64,000 nt of DNA from Nocardia stercoris (lineage in GTDB: Bacteria; Actinomycetota; Actinomycetes; Mycobacteriales; Mycobacteriaceae). Positions 51,663 through 61,600 of the stretch are shown here, piece after piece (position 1 is the stretch's first letter; every line of letters begins with the position of its first letter). The notes below the pieces were generated by a model that was given only the letters and a program-made list of their open reading frames with translations, was not told the DNA's origin and did not search any database. The DNA is taken from the NCBI RefSeq assembly GCF_003696265.1, contig NZ_RFFH01000016.1:1-64000 (forward strand), in the 5' to 3' direction. The position numbers were made by a program, and so were the translations under genes.

Positions 51663-52031
51663 GTGAGTGCCTTTCCTTGCAGCAGCGACGTCCTCCCGAA
51701 GGCGGTGACCCTGCTCTCGCTGCCCGATGTGGCGGAGCAACTCGGCATCGTGGTGACCAGAGTGCACCAGATGCTGCGGGATCACCAGCTGATCGCGGTA
51801 CGCCGCGACGGTGTCGCCGGGATCCCGGCCGAGTTCTTCGACGAATCCGGGCAGGTCACGAAGCATTTGACCGGCCTGATCACCGTCATGCGCGACAGTA
51901 AGTACACCGACGAGGAGATCCTGGAATGGATCTACACCGTCGACGACTCCCTGCCCGGCCGGCCGATCGACGCCCTGCACGGCCCGCTGGCCCGCGAGGT
52001 CATCCGGCGAGCCGCCGCCGACCCGTTCTGA
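51663..52031 (+). CDS. Rv2175c-type winged HTH DNA-binding protein
   Basis: A 122-residue protein with a winged helix-turn-helix (LLSLPDVAEQLGIVVTRVHQMLRDHQLIAVRRDG) and a C-terminal helical region (YTDEEILEWIYTVDDSLPG). The mycobacterial homologue Rv2175c is phosphorylated by PknL, and the same divergent gene pair is kept here. The N-terminal VSAFPCSSD might carry the phospho-acceptor residues. The start follows a -10 by 7 nt. Confidence 0.9.
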   Translation: MSAFPCSSDVLPKAVTLLSLPDVAEQLGIVVTRVHQMLRDHQLIAVRRDGVAGIPAEFFDESGQVTKHLTGLITVMRDSKYTDEEILEWIYTVDDSLPGRPIDALHGPLAREVIRRAAADPF

Positions 52032-52370
52032 GCCGGCCACGGCCGGGGCGCGAACAGTGTCGCGGATCACATCCGGCGGGTGTCGGCGGCGTGCCGCACG
52101 CCCCGCCGCGCTGAGCCGTGCGTCCCGCCGGGTCCGCTGTCGCGACTCGGTTCGGTGAGCGAGGTCTCCGTGCGCTCGGCGCGGTAGATGTTCAGTGCGA
52201 TCGGTGCACCCGGACAAGGACTCGTCCGGCCTCAGCGCACAATCTGACGCCTCTGACGGCAATATCTGCCACATGTGGGCGACCACGGTGCGCTCAGGCC
52301 GGGCCGACATCTGTGCATTCAGGCCGGTGATCGGACGGTACGGCGGCCGCGCGCCGGTGGAGTGCGCGGC
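52032..52370. other. Convergent intergenic region, nothing recognised
   Basis: These 339 bp lie between the Rv2175c-like gene and the 3' end of the kinase/beta-helix gene. A short CGGCC/GGCCG stem follows the first stop. I see no gene, tRNA or att-like repeat; the AT content rises near 52240-52275 but without a clear promoter. Confidence 0.4.
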
Positions 52371-55300
52371 TCACAGCCGGCGGACGTCACCCGCTGCGTT
52401 GTCGTGTAGGACGTTGTCGTCGAGGGTGACCGTGGCGCCGGGTTCGAGGTGTACGGCGGGTTCGTGGTCGTGGCCGGTGAGAGTGTTGCCTTCGACAGTG
52501 CCGGCGCCGCCGGCGGCGATCCAGATGCCGTAGCCGGTGTTGGCGCGGATCGTGTTGCGGCGCAAAGCCGGATTCGCGTGCCGGTAGACGCGGACGGCGG
52601 CTTCGCGGTGCTCGCTCAGGGTGTTGGATTCGATCACCGGGGCGCCCTCGAGCAGATCGATGCCGACGCCGTTGGCGCGAATCGTGTTGTGGCGCACGGT
52701 CGGATGCGCGCCGGACAGGACCGCGATCGCGCAGTCGTGCTCGGTGAGGGTGTTGTGTTCCAGTAGTCCGGCGGTGTCGGCGTCGCCGACGAGGACGCCG
52801 GTGCTGCCGCCGCGAATGTCGTTGTGGCGCACCGTGGGATGCGCGCCGTACTTGACGACCAGCGCCACCGCGTCCAGATGCGCACGCACGGTGTTGTCCT
52901 CCAGCAGCCCGGTGGTGGTCTCGTCGGCGATGTAGATCACCCCGAAGGGTGCGCCCGCGACCCCCTCGGGCCGGCCGTTGCGCCGCTGCCGTGGATCGGC
53001 GACGGTGTTGCGGCGCAGCGTGGATCCCGCGCCGGACTCCAGGCATACGGCCGGCCAGTCACTGTCGCCGGCGCCGTCCCCGAACTCGATCCGGTTGTCC
53101 GCCAACAGTCCGAGCGCACCCTCGGTCAGCCGCACCCCGATGTAGTCGCCGGCGCGCACGGTGTTGTGCCGCACGACCGGGTTCGCCCCCGTGCGCACCG
53201 TGAGTGGCACCGACGCGTGCTCGCGCCAGTTCCGGGCGCCGTGCAGCTCGTTGCGCTCCAGCACGCCGGCCGTGCCCTCGCCCTCGACGAGTACCCCGAA
53301 CTGCGTGACGTCCTCGATCGTGTTCTCCCGCAACACCGGTGTGGCGCCGGACGCGATCAGCACCCCGGTGGGCTGTCCGTGGATCCGATTCGCTTCGAAC
53401 GTGCCCCGGCCGCCGTCGAACACCGCGATCCCGCTCGAGCTCCCGTCCCGAATCACATTGCGGCGCAGGACCGGATCGCCGTCGTCGTGCACGGCGACGC
53501 AGGGACCGGCACTGCTGCGGAACTCGCACCCGGTCACTTCGACGCTGCCCGCCCCGATATCGAGCGCAGCCTTCGTGGACCCGGCCCCCTCCTGGATCAC
53601 AGTCAAGTTCTCGAGCCTCGCCGCCGCCGTACACACGATCGTGTGACCGTCCGCCGAAATGATCACTACATCGTCCCGGCTACCCCGCCCGACCAGCGTG
53701 ATCGGCTTGTCGATCCGCAGCGATTCACGGTACGTACCAGGGCAAATCGCGACGATGTCACCGTCCCCCGCACTGGAGATGGCGGCACCGATCGTGGCCG
53801 ACGGGCCGGCCGGATCTACGACATGGGTGACCGAGCCGGGCGAGCCGTGAACCGTAACCGGCGGGCCGGAGACCGCGGCGCCCGATCGGTCGGCCGCGGC
53901 GGGCGGGTACACCGGGCCGGACGCTTCCGCACCCGAGCTGGCAACCGCAGCACCAGAACTGGGGGCTGCGTCGGCGCGGCCGAGCGAGTCGTCGGCTCGG
54001 TTCGGAGGGGGAGTTGCCGAGTCGGATACTGCCGCAGCTGAATTGGGAGCCGGCGGCTGCACGACGGCTGCGACTGGGCGGTTGCCTGCGGCCACCTGGC
54101 CCTGCACCGCATCAGCAGCTTCGGGGGCTGGGTCGGCGCGGCCGAGTGGGTCGACGGTTGGGTTCGGAGCCGGGGCTGCGGAGTTAGATGCTGCCGCAGC
54201 TGAATTGGGAGTCGGCGGCTGCACGACGGCTGCGACTGGGCGGTTGCCTGCGGCCACCTGGCCCTGCACCGCATCAGCAGCTTCGGGGGCTGGGTCGGCG
54301 CGGCCGAGTGGGTCGACGGCTGGGTTCGGAGCCGGGGCTGCGGAGTTAGATGCTGCCGCAGCTGAATTGGGAGTCGGCGGCTGCACGACAGGTGCCACTG
54401 GGCGGTTGCCTGCGGCCGCCTGCCCGTACATCGCGACAGCAGAATCGGGGGCGGCGTCGGCGCGGCCGAGTCGGTTGTCTGCTCGGCCCGGAGCCGCCGA
54501 ATCGATCGGCGGGGCCGCTGAGTTCGGTGTTGCCGCAGCTGAATTGGGAGCCATCGGGTTCGCGCGGGCGGCCGCCGAGTTGTCGACTGCGTCCTGGCTC
54601 GGTGTGGCGGCGGCGCTGTCCTGAGCTGCCGAGGCCCGGTCTGCCGCATCGGCGGGGCCGCTCACCGCGGCGGCCGGTACACGGGTGGCGACCGGCGGCG
54701 GTGCCGCCGGTGGGGTGTGGACCGGGGGCGCGAATCTCGGGGGTGGGGGGAGGACGGCCGCGAGTGCGGCGGCGAGGGCGCCGCAGGTGGGGTAGCGGTC
54801 GGCGGGGTTCTTGGCGAGGGCTCGGGCGATCACCGCGTCGACGCCGCGGGGGAGGGCGGGATTGACCGCGCTCGCGGCCGGGGGCGGGGTGTAGAGGTGG
54901 GCGTAGATGAGTTGCGGGAGGTTGGCACCGGCGAACGGGGTTCGGCCGGTGAGGATGTGGAAGAGGGTGCAGCCGAGGGAGTAGACGTCGCTGGCGGGGG
55001 CGCCGGATGCGGTGCCGTGCAAGCGTTCCGGGGCCGCGTACTGGAAGCTGGCCAGCACCTTCCCGGTCTGGGTCAGCGAGGAGATTTCGTCGATCGGCTT
55101 GGCGATCCCGAAGTCGGTGAGCACCACCCGTTCTCGTGGTCCAGCGGTCAGCAGGATATTGGCGGGCTTGACGTCTCGGTGCAGCACCCGGGCGTCGTGC
55201 GCACAGTCGAGCGCGTCGGCGGTGGCGGTCAGGATCTTGACCGCCCGCCCGAGGTCGAGCGCGCCGGCCCGCAGCGCCTTCTCCACATCGGTGCCGTCCA

Positions 55301-55577
55301 CGAAACCCATCGCTATCCACAGCCGCCCGCGCTCCTCACCGCGCGCGTGCACGGTCACGATGTTCGGGTGGTCGAGGCGCGCGACGATATCGGCCTCGCG
55401 CAGGAATCGGGCCCGCAGCTCGGCATCCTGCCCCGCCGCGTCGTTGAGCACCTTCAAGGCGATATAGCGCGGCAGGCTGCGGTCCTGCGCCAGGAACACC
55501 TGACCCATCCCGCCCGCCCCGAGCTCCCGCACAATCCGGAAGCCGGCGAACACGCCACCCGGTCCGATCGCGCCCAT
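52371..55577 (-). CDS. Ser/Thr protein kinase fused to a right-handed beta-helix
   Basis: A 1068-residue protein. Residues ~10-275 are a Hanks-type kinase: GAGGMGQV (20-27), Lys42 in IALKVL, HRDVKPAN (133-140), DFG (155-157) and APE (182-184), all intact. Residues ~290-580 are an Ala/Pro/Asn/Ser-rich linker containing a 54-residue repeat. Residues ~583-1068 are a parallel beta-helix of the NosD/pectate-lyase-like kind, with rungs such as NPVVRHNTVRA and HPTVRHNTIRANGVG about 23 residues apart. No TM helix is seen, so it is probably cytosolic. GGAGGAAC precedes ATG 55577. It is downstream of Hsp70 on the same strand (204 bp). Confidence 0.9.
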   Translation of the reverse strand: MGAIGPGGVFAGFRIVRELGAGGMGQVFLAQDRSLPRYIALKVLNDAAGQDAELRARFLREADIVARLDHPNIVTVHARGEERGRLWIAMGFVDGTDVEKALRAGALDLGRAVKILTATADALDCAHDARVLHRDVKPANILLTAGPRERVVLTDFGIAKPIDEISSLTQTGKVLASFQYAAPERLHGTASGAPASDVYSLGCTLFHILTGRTPFAGANLPQLIYAHLYTPPPAASAVNPALPRGVDAVIARALAKNPADRYPTCGALAAALAAVLPPPPRFAPPVHTPPAAPPPVATRVPAAAVSGPADAADRASAAQDSAAATPSQDAVDNSAAARANPMAPNSAAATPNSAAPPIDSAAPGRADNRLGRADAAPDSAVAMYGQAAAGNRPVAPVVQPPTPNSAAAASNSAAPAPNPAVDPLGRADPAPEAADAVQGQVAAGNRPVAAVVQPPTPNSAAAASNSAAPAPNPTVDPLGRADPAPEAADAVQGQVAAGNRPVAAVVQPPAPNSAAAVSDSATPPPNRADDSLGRADAAPSSGAAVASSGAEASGPVYPPAAADRSGAAVSGPPVTVHGSPGSVTHVVDPAGPSATIGAAISSAGDGDIVAICPGTYRESLRIDKPITLVGRGSRDDVVIISADGHTIVCTAAARLENLTVIQEGAGSTKAALDIGAGSVEVTGCEFRSSAGPCVAVHDDGDPVLRRNVIRDGSSSGIAVFDGGRGTFEANRIHGQPTGVLIASGATPVLRENTIEDVTQFGVLVEGEGTAGVLERNELHGARNWREHASVPLTVRTGANPVVRHNTVRAGDYIGVRLTEGALGLLADNRIEFGDGAGDSDWPAVCLESGAGSTLRRNTVADPRQRRNGRPEGVAGAPFGVIYIADETTTGLLEDNTVRAHLDAVALVVKYGAHPTVRHNDIRGGSTGVLVGDADTAGLLEHNTLTEHDCAIAVLSGAHPTVRHNTIRANGVGIDLLEGAPVIESNTLSEHREAAVRVYRHANPALRRNTIRANTGYGIWIAAGGAGTVEGNTLTGHDHEPAVHLEPGATVTLDDNVLHDNAAGDVRRL
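54061..54384 (-). repeat. 162-bp in-frame tandem repeats in the kinase linker
   Basis: Two near-identical 162-bp units (54061-54222, 54223-54384) code a 54-residue block containing GNRPVAAVVQPPTPNSAAAA. Degenerate partial copies flank them from about 53940 to 54500. The frame is preserved throughout. Confidence 0.9.
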
Positions 55578-55781
55578 GACTGGTTGTTCCTCCCGTACCC
55601 GAATTCTGCCGACGATACCGACACCACAGGACCACACATCACGAGATCGGCGCTGCCGCACCGGCGTACCGTCGCCGGATGTGCTCGGCGCGCCGACCAC
55701 ACCCGCACACCGCGGGTTCGCGCGTCCACCGCACCGGTATCGGCCCGAGTCTCGGGTCCGATTCCGGTGCGGTGCAACCGT

Positions 55782-58274
55782 TTACGCGCTGCGGATCGTG
55801 CTGAACGGGTCCGGTTCCGCGGGCGGTTCGGCGAACAGGGCGCGCAGGCGGGTGTTGATCATCCGTAGGCGGTTGATCTCGCCGGCGCGGACCGCGGTGC
55901 GGCCCTCCTCGATCAGCTCGTCGGCCTGGTGCAGGTCGAGCATCTCGTTGCGGTCGCGGGCGAGGCGCTCGAAGATGATCACCTGGAGTTCGCCGGTGTG
56001 GTCGAGGACCCGGCGCCACAGGCTGTTCAGCTCGCCGGTGCGCTGGCGCAGCAGGTCGGGCGCGCGGCTGTCGATGGCCTCGCGCACCGAGACGTCCAGC
56101 TGGTCGTATTGGCGGCGGTAGATGTCGTCGCCCACGTCGTCGACCGCGCGCCGGACGTAGCCGAGCATCTCCTGTGCGCGGACCACCAGGCTGGGCCACA
56201 TCAGCTCGTCCTCGGCCTCGTCGATGGCGGCCCGCAGATCCCGCAGGCGCTGGGCCGCGGCGACGGCGGCATCGGGGTCGGAGGCGGCCGCGTCGACCAG
56301 CTGCTGGACGTCGGTGACGGTCTGCTCGTCGTCGATGCGCATGAGCAGCAACTCCGAGGTCGGGTTGCCCACCGACTTGTGCCGGGCGCGGACGTCGGCC
56401 AGGCGCTGCAGTTCCAGATCGGTCTCCCGCCGCAGTTCGGCCGGGTCGGGCAGGGATTCGGTGCGCAGGTCGACCACGTTCTCGAACTCGGTGTCGAGGT
56501 AGGGCAGGTAGGCCCGCGCCACCATCATGCGTGACGCGTCGATCTCCAGCGTCACCTCGATCTCGCTGCCTTCGGGAACGCTGCGTTCGATCTGATCGGC
56601 GGTGATGTCGAGGCGGCCGATGATCCGGTTCCGGTCGGCGCGCGCGTGCTCGCCCTCGAGCACCGGGATGCGGATCAGGCCGGTCCGCCCGCCGCGGTGC
56701 ACGGCGGCCGCGGTGCGCAGCCGCTTGCGGGCGCGCGCCGGCAGCGGCGCACCACGTTCGATCAGCTTCACCGTCGAGTTGTCGGCCAGGCCGACGCTGA
56801 GCGAGTGGATCAGCGGCGGCTGCGTCTCGACCGCACCGACGGTGTAGGACAACGTGTTCGGGCTCAGCTCGCGCCGGGTGCCGGTGGCGTCGGTGAGCTC
56901 GATCTCGAAGGTGTTGGCGGTCCCGGTCTCGGCGAACAGGTAGGTCTGGAAGGCGCCGTTCTCGCCGACCGGGACCTTGCCGCTGCGCCACGGCGGCCGC
57001 GCCGCCGAGTTGACCAGTTCGACGTTGAGCCCGGCCGGCACGGTCCCGTCGGCGCCGGCGATCACACCGATCACCAGCGGTTCCCGGTCCGGCCCGACCG
57101 GCGGGTACTCCAGCTGCACGGTGAATCCGCCCGCGACCGCGACCGGCGCCGACCCGCCCGGAATCCGTTGCGTACCGGCGAAGATCGCGGCACCGCGAGC
57201 CACGACCGTCATCGGGTCCTGGCTGAAGTCCAGCGGAATGCCCAGGCCGCGTTCGGGATCGGTGAGATGCTCGCGCAGGTAGGGCGACAGGGTAGGTCCG
57301 CCGACCAGGATCAGCTTGGCGATGTCCCCGGAACCGAGGTGTGCTTCCTCGATCGCCTTGCGGCACAGGTTCACCGAGCGGGTGAGCAGCGGTTCGGCCA
57401 GCCGCTCGACGTCCGCGCGCTGCAGTTCGTAGTAGAACTCGAACCGGTGCCGCCCGGTCCCGTCGTCGAGGTCGATCTCGATGTCGGCCGAATTACCGCG
57501 GGACAGCGCGATTTTCGCCTTCTCCGCGTGCAGCTTGAGCTTGTTCACCACCGGCCGCCAGCGGGCCGAACCGCGGGCCAGGTCGGGCAGGCCGAATTCG
57601 GTGCGAACCGCCGGGATCAGCAGCTCCTCGACGATGCGCCAGTCGATGAGTTTGCCGCCCAGGTAGTTGTCGCCGCGATGGTTGAGCACGGTGAACTCAC
57701 CGTCGCGCAATTGGATCACCGCGGCGTCGAAGGTGCCGCCACCCAGGTCGTAGACCAGCCAGCGCGCGTTCTCGTCCGCGGCCTGGTAGCCGTAGGCGAG
57801 TGCCGCCGCGGTCGGTTCCTGCAGCAGGGGCGCGAACCGCAGCCCGGCGGCTTCGGCGGCGGCGCGGGTCGCCTCGCAGGAGCTCATGTCGAAGGCGGCG
57901 GGCACGGTGACCACGGCCGCTTCGATGTCTTCGCCGAGTCGCTGCGCGACATCGGCCCGCAGCGACTTGAGTACCTCGGCGGACAGTTGCGGCGGGGTGA
58001 GTTCGCGGCCGCTGGCGGCGAAGCGCACGGTCTCCTGCGCGGTGCCCATCCGCAGCTTGAACTCGGCGGCAGTGTTGTCGGGATCGGATTCGCTGCGTTC
58101 CTTCGCGGCCCGCCCGACCCGCAGTTTGTCGCGCTTGTCGATCCACACCGCGGAGGGGGTGGTGTCGGCGTCCTCGTTGTTCTTGATCACCTCGGCCTCG
58201 ACGCCGCGCAGAACGGCGACGGCACTGTTGGTGGTGCCCAGGTCGATACCGAAGTCGACGGTGGTGCGAGTCAT
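55782..58274 (-). CDS. Hsp70/DnaK-like chaperone
   Basis: An 830-residue Hsp70, about 200 residues longer than DnaK. The nucleotide-binding domain is intact: FGIDLGTTNS (8-17), VPAAFDMSSCEATRAAAEAAG, QEPTAAALAYG, VYDLGGGTFD (174-183), and LVGGPTLSPY (323-332). A beta-rich substrate-domain-like region follows (VQLEYPPVGPDREPLVIG). From ~600 on there is a long helical C-terminus (LELQRLADVRARHK, AQRLRDLRAAIDEAEDEL). There is no EEVD tail. The ATG overlaps the stop of the GrpE-like gene (ATGA), so the two are coupled. This is not the housekeeping DnaK. Confidence 0.92.
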   Translation of the reverse strand: MTRTTVDFGIDLGTTNSAVAVLRGVEAEVIKNNEDADTTPSAVWIDKRDKLRVGRAAKERSESDPDNTAAEFKLRMGTAQETVRFAASGRELTPPQLSAEVLKSLRADVAQRLGEDIEAAVVTVPAAFDMSSCEATRAAAEAAGLRFAPLLQEPTAAALAYGYQAADENARWLVYDLGGGTFDAAVIQLRDGEFTVLNHRGDNYLGGKLIDWRIVEELLIPAVRTEFGLPDLARGSARWRPVVNKLKLHAEKAKIALSRGNSADIEIDLDDGTGRHRFEFYYELQRADVERLAEPLLTRSVNLCRKAIEEAHLGSGDIAKLILVGGPTLSPYLREHLTDPERGLGIPLDFSQDPMTVVARGAAIFAGTQRIPGGSAPVAVAGGFTVQLEYPPVGPDREPLVIGVIAGADGTVPAGLNVELVNSAARPPWRSGKVPVGENGAFQTYLFAETGTANTFEIELTDATGTRRELSPNTLSYTVGAVETQPPLIHSLSVGLADNSTVKLIERGAPLPARARKRLRTAAAVHRGGRTGLIRIPVLEGEHARADRNRIIGRLDITADQIERSVPEGSEIEVTLEIDASRMMVARAYLPYLDTEFENVVDLRTESLPDPAELRRETDLELQRLADVRARHKSVGNPTSELLLMRIDDEQTVTDVQQLVDAAASDPDAAVAAAQRLRDLRAAIDEAEDELMWPSLVVRAQEMLGYVRRAVDDVGDDIYRRQYDQLDVSVREAIDSRAPDLLRQRTGELNSLWRRVLDHTGELQVIIFERLARDRNEMLDLHQADELIEEGRTAVRAGEINRLRMINTRLRALFAEPPAEPDPFSTIRSA

Positions 58275-58618
58275 GGCTGAACCTCCGGAATCGCGACGAC
58301 GATCTGACCGAGCTGGGCCAGTTTGCCGTCGAGGTACACGGTCGGCGTGATCGTCTCGGTGACGGTCTCGTGGCGCACAGCAGCCGACGGCGCGTAGGCG
58401 ACGACCTCCACCGACTGGCCGGCGTCGAACCGCTCACCGGTGTGCGACTGGACCACGACCCCGGCCTCGGTGAGCGCGTCGTTGAGCGAATCCAGTTGCC
58501 GAGCCAGTGATTTCAGCAGCCGATCCGGATCCTGAGTTCCGGCTTCGACTTTGGTGCGCAACCGCCACACGCCGGTCGCGAGTTCCACCAGCAGTGGCCG
58601 GAAATCCTTGTCTGTCAT
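58271..58618 (-). CDS. Short GrpE-like protein, 115 aa
   Basis: A 115-residue protein with an N-terminal helix pair (FRPLLVELATGVWRLRTKVE, LKSLARQLDSLNDALTEAG) and a C-terminal beta domain (GQSVEVVAYAPSAAV, ITPTVYLDGKLAQLGQIVVA) whose plan recalls the four-helix/beta-wing end of GrpE, the Hsp70 nucleotide-exchange factor. The long N-terminal coiled coil of GrpE is missing. Coupling to the Hsp70 by ATGA supports a co-chaperone role. Similarity is structural in feel, not a clear motif match. Confidence 0.65.
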   Translation of the reverse strand: MTDKDFRPLLVELATGVWRLRTKVEAGTQDPDRLLKSLARQLDSLNDALTEAGVVVQSHTGERFDAGQSVEVVAYAPSAAVRHETVTETITPTVYLDGKLAQLGQIVVAIPEVQP

Positions 58619-58643
58619 CCTCTTTCCCCTCCGTCGCCGGCCG

Positions 58644-61600
58644 CTACGGCCTGGCGCCCTTCAACCAGCCGTCGGACATGAGTTCCAGCACGCGCGGATA
58701 TTTGTAAGCCCGCTCGGGTGTCGCCCGCGCCGACGGCGACATCGCCATGGCGACCCCGATGATCGCCATCGGCACCCCGATGACCGCGGCCACGATCGCC
58801 CCCGGCGGATGCCCGTCGCTGAGCGAGATGAGACCGCCGAAGAACCCGGCGAGGAAGCCCACCAGGCCGAGCAGTGTGCCGATGGTCGACAACCGCTCAC
58901 CGGGCCGGTGCTCCTCCCGGCATTCCGCGCAGCGCGGGACATCGACGTTCAGCGTCTTCCAGCTGCGGGTGTTCCCGCGCCGGACGACGTCGCGATGCAG
59001 GCCCGCCTCGAATTTCGCGGCCTCCGCGGCCGGCCGCTGCTCGCAGAACCAGCAGGTGTCCACCAGCCGCTGCGCCTCCGCCCGCCGCTGTGTGATCTTG
59101 CCCAGGGTGGAATCCTGTTCGCGGACATAGTCCTTGGTCTCGGTGCTCTGCGCCATCGGCCGGATCCGGTCCAGTAGCTCGCGGGTCGTCTCCAGCTCAC
59201 CGGTCTCGTTGAAATAGCCGACCGCGCAATTGGTGACGGTGGAAGCGATCCGGTCCTGCGCCCGCACGATCAGCTCGTCGTCGGGAGCGGGGACCATGCG
59301 CATCCGGACCAGCTGCTCCCCGGCCGCGGCGAGCAGGTCCCGGGCCGCCTGGGCCGCCTGTTTCGGGTCCTCGTCGAGGGTCTTGCGGGCGGCCACGCAC
59401 AGTTCGTCGACCCGGAACCGGGCCAGGATCGCCCAGTCGCCGGCCAGTTTGTCGCGTACCGCGGGCGTGGAGGCCACCACCGCGACTCGTTCCAGGATGG
59501 TGATCGTCGGTGCGGCCGAGCGGGTTTCGTTGAATTCGGCGGCGGCAGCGCTCATCGCGCTGCGAGCGATGTCGTCGTGCAGGCCGTTCACGATCGCGTC
59601 CGGCGTGGGCCGCAGCCGGTCGATGACCAGCAGCGGAAGCTGCGCGCTGTCGAGCAGCCGGTCCGCCGCCGCGACGGCCCCGGTCGGTTCGTTGTCGGCG
59701 ATGCGGGCCGGTTCGGCGGTGAACGCGCCGGTGCGGGCCGCCAGTTTGCGAACGGCCGCGTCCCGCGCCGCCTCGATGGTGGCCGCGTCGAACACGCTGG
59801 GCGCGTTGCCGATCTGTTCGGCGAACCTGGTGAGCACGTCGACGTGCAGGTCGGCCCCGGCCTGATCGCCGTCGAGTGCGGCCCGCACGATCAGATCGGA
59901 GTGGATGCGCAGCAGCGCGGCCGGCAGGGCGTGCCGCAATTCCGCCAAAGCCGGTGTGCCGAGCCGGTTGTCGCCGATCTTCTCGGCGCGCTCGCGCAGC
60001 CGCTGCCAGGTGGCGGCGGCACCGATGGCCACATCCCAGGCGGTCAGGGCGTCCAGCCACGTCTCGATCCGGGTGCCCAGCTCGGATTCGAGGGCCTGGA
60101 CGTGGCGCACGACGGCGATATTGTGGGCCGCGATCGGGTCCTGCCGCAGCGCGTCGAGCCAGATCCGTTCCGCGCTCTCCATATTCGCGCCCGGCGCGCC
60201 CGGGTCGACACCGTCGGTGGGCCACAGCCAGAACAGTTCCTGCACCAACCGCTGCAGCGGCTCCCGCAACTGGTTGAGCGCGGTCTTGACCTCGCCCGGG
60301 TCCGGCTCGGGAACCGGGGGCAGCAGGCCGGCTCGCGCCAGTGGCGTGCCGAGCCGCTCACTGGCCTCGAGTTCGGTGACCCGTCGGCGCAGGCCGCGGC
60401 CGTCGGCATCGGTGCGCAGCCCGGCCAGCCGGAAAGCGTTGCGCCGGTGAGGCGCATCCTCGAGCGCCGCGTCCAGCACCGCCGCCACCCCGGTCGCCGT
60501 CTCGGGTGCGGGCAGGCCCAGTTCCGCCGCCGGAACCGGGCGCGGCAACGCGGTGGCCGCGACCGTTCGGGTGCCCACGACCGGCTCCGGCGCTTCCTGG
60601 GTCGCCCCCACGATCACGAGATTGGAACGGGCAGTGTCGTTTCCACCCGCCGCCGACCGCGCGAACCACGCGGAGGCCGCGGCGGCGTTGCGTCCCGCAC
60701 CGCGTGACCACAGCAGGTGGCCGATGTCGTTCATAGCGGTGGCGTGCCCGCCGGCGGCGGCCCGCTCGAACCAGATCAGCGCCATCGGATCGTTGTCCGC
60801 CTTGGCCAGCAGCCCGAGTTCGTAAGCGGCCCGGGGATATCCGGCCTCGGCCGACCGCTCGTACCAGACCCGGGCCGCGGCGAGATCCTTCGGTTCGAGG
60901 GTGAACCGGTGCAGTTGGCCGAGATTGAACATGGCGATCTTGTGACCGCTCTCGGCCGCCTTCTTGTACCACGTGCGGGCCGCGGGAACATCGCGCGGCT
61001 CGACCTTCTCGGCCAGCATGTAGGCCAGCTCGAAGGCGGCCTCGCTGTGCCCGGCGCCCGCCGCCTGCTCGTACCACGTGCGGGCGGTCGCGTAGTCGTG
61101 CGGCTCGATCACCGTCGACAGCAGGTAGCCGAGTTCGAAGGCGGCCTTGGTGTGCCCGGTGGCCGCGGCCTTCTCGTACCAGCCGCGCGCGGTCGCGGGG
61201 TCGGCCGGCGCCAGGTCGGCGAGCCGGCCCAGCTCGTAGAAGGCGTCGACGTCGTCGCCTTCGGCCGCGCGCTCGAACCAGGTGCGTGCCGTGGCCAGAT
61301 CCGGCGGTTGCATCGTATAGCGGTGCAGGTGACCGAGATTGAACGCCGCGTTGGTCACGCCGGCCGCGGCGGACTTCTCGTACCAGTATTGCGCGGCGGC
61401 GAGGTCGCGCGGTTCGATCCGGTTGACGAACATATAGCCCAGCCGGAAGTAGGCCTTGGTGTTCCCGGCTTCCGCGGCCTGCTCGTACCAGCGGCGAGCG
61501 CTCGGATAGCCGGCCGGGTCCATTTCGTCGATCAGCCCGAGCTCGTAGAGCGCGTCGGTGTCGTCCTTGTCGGCGGCCCGCACGAAATATCTTCGGGCGG

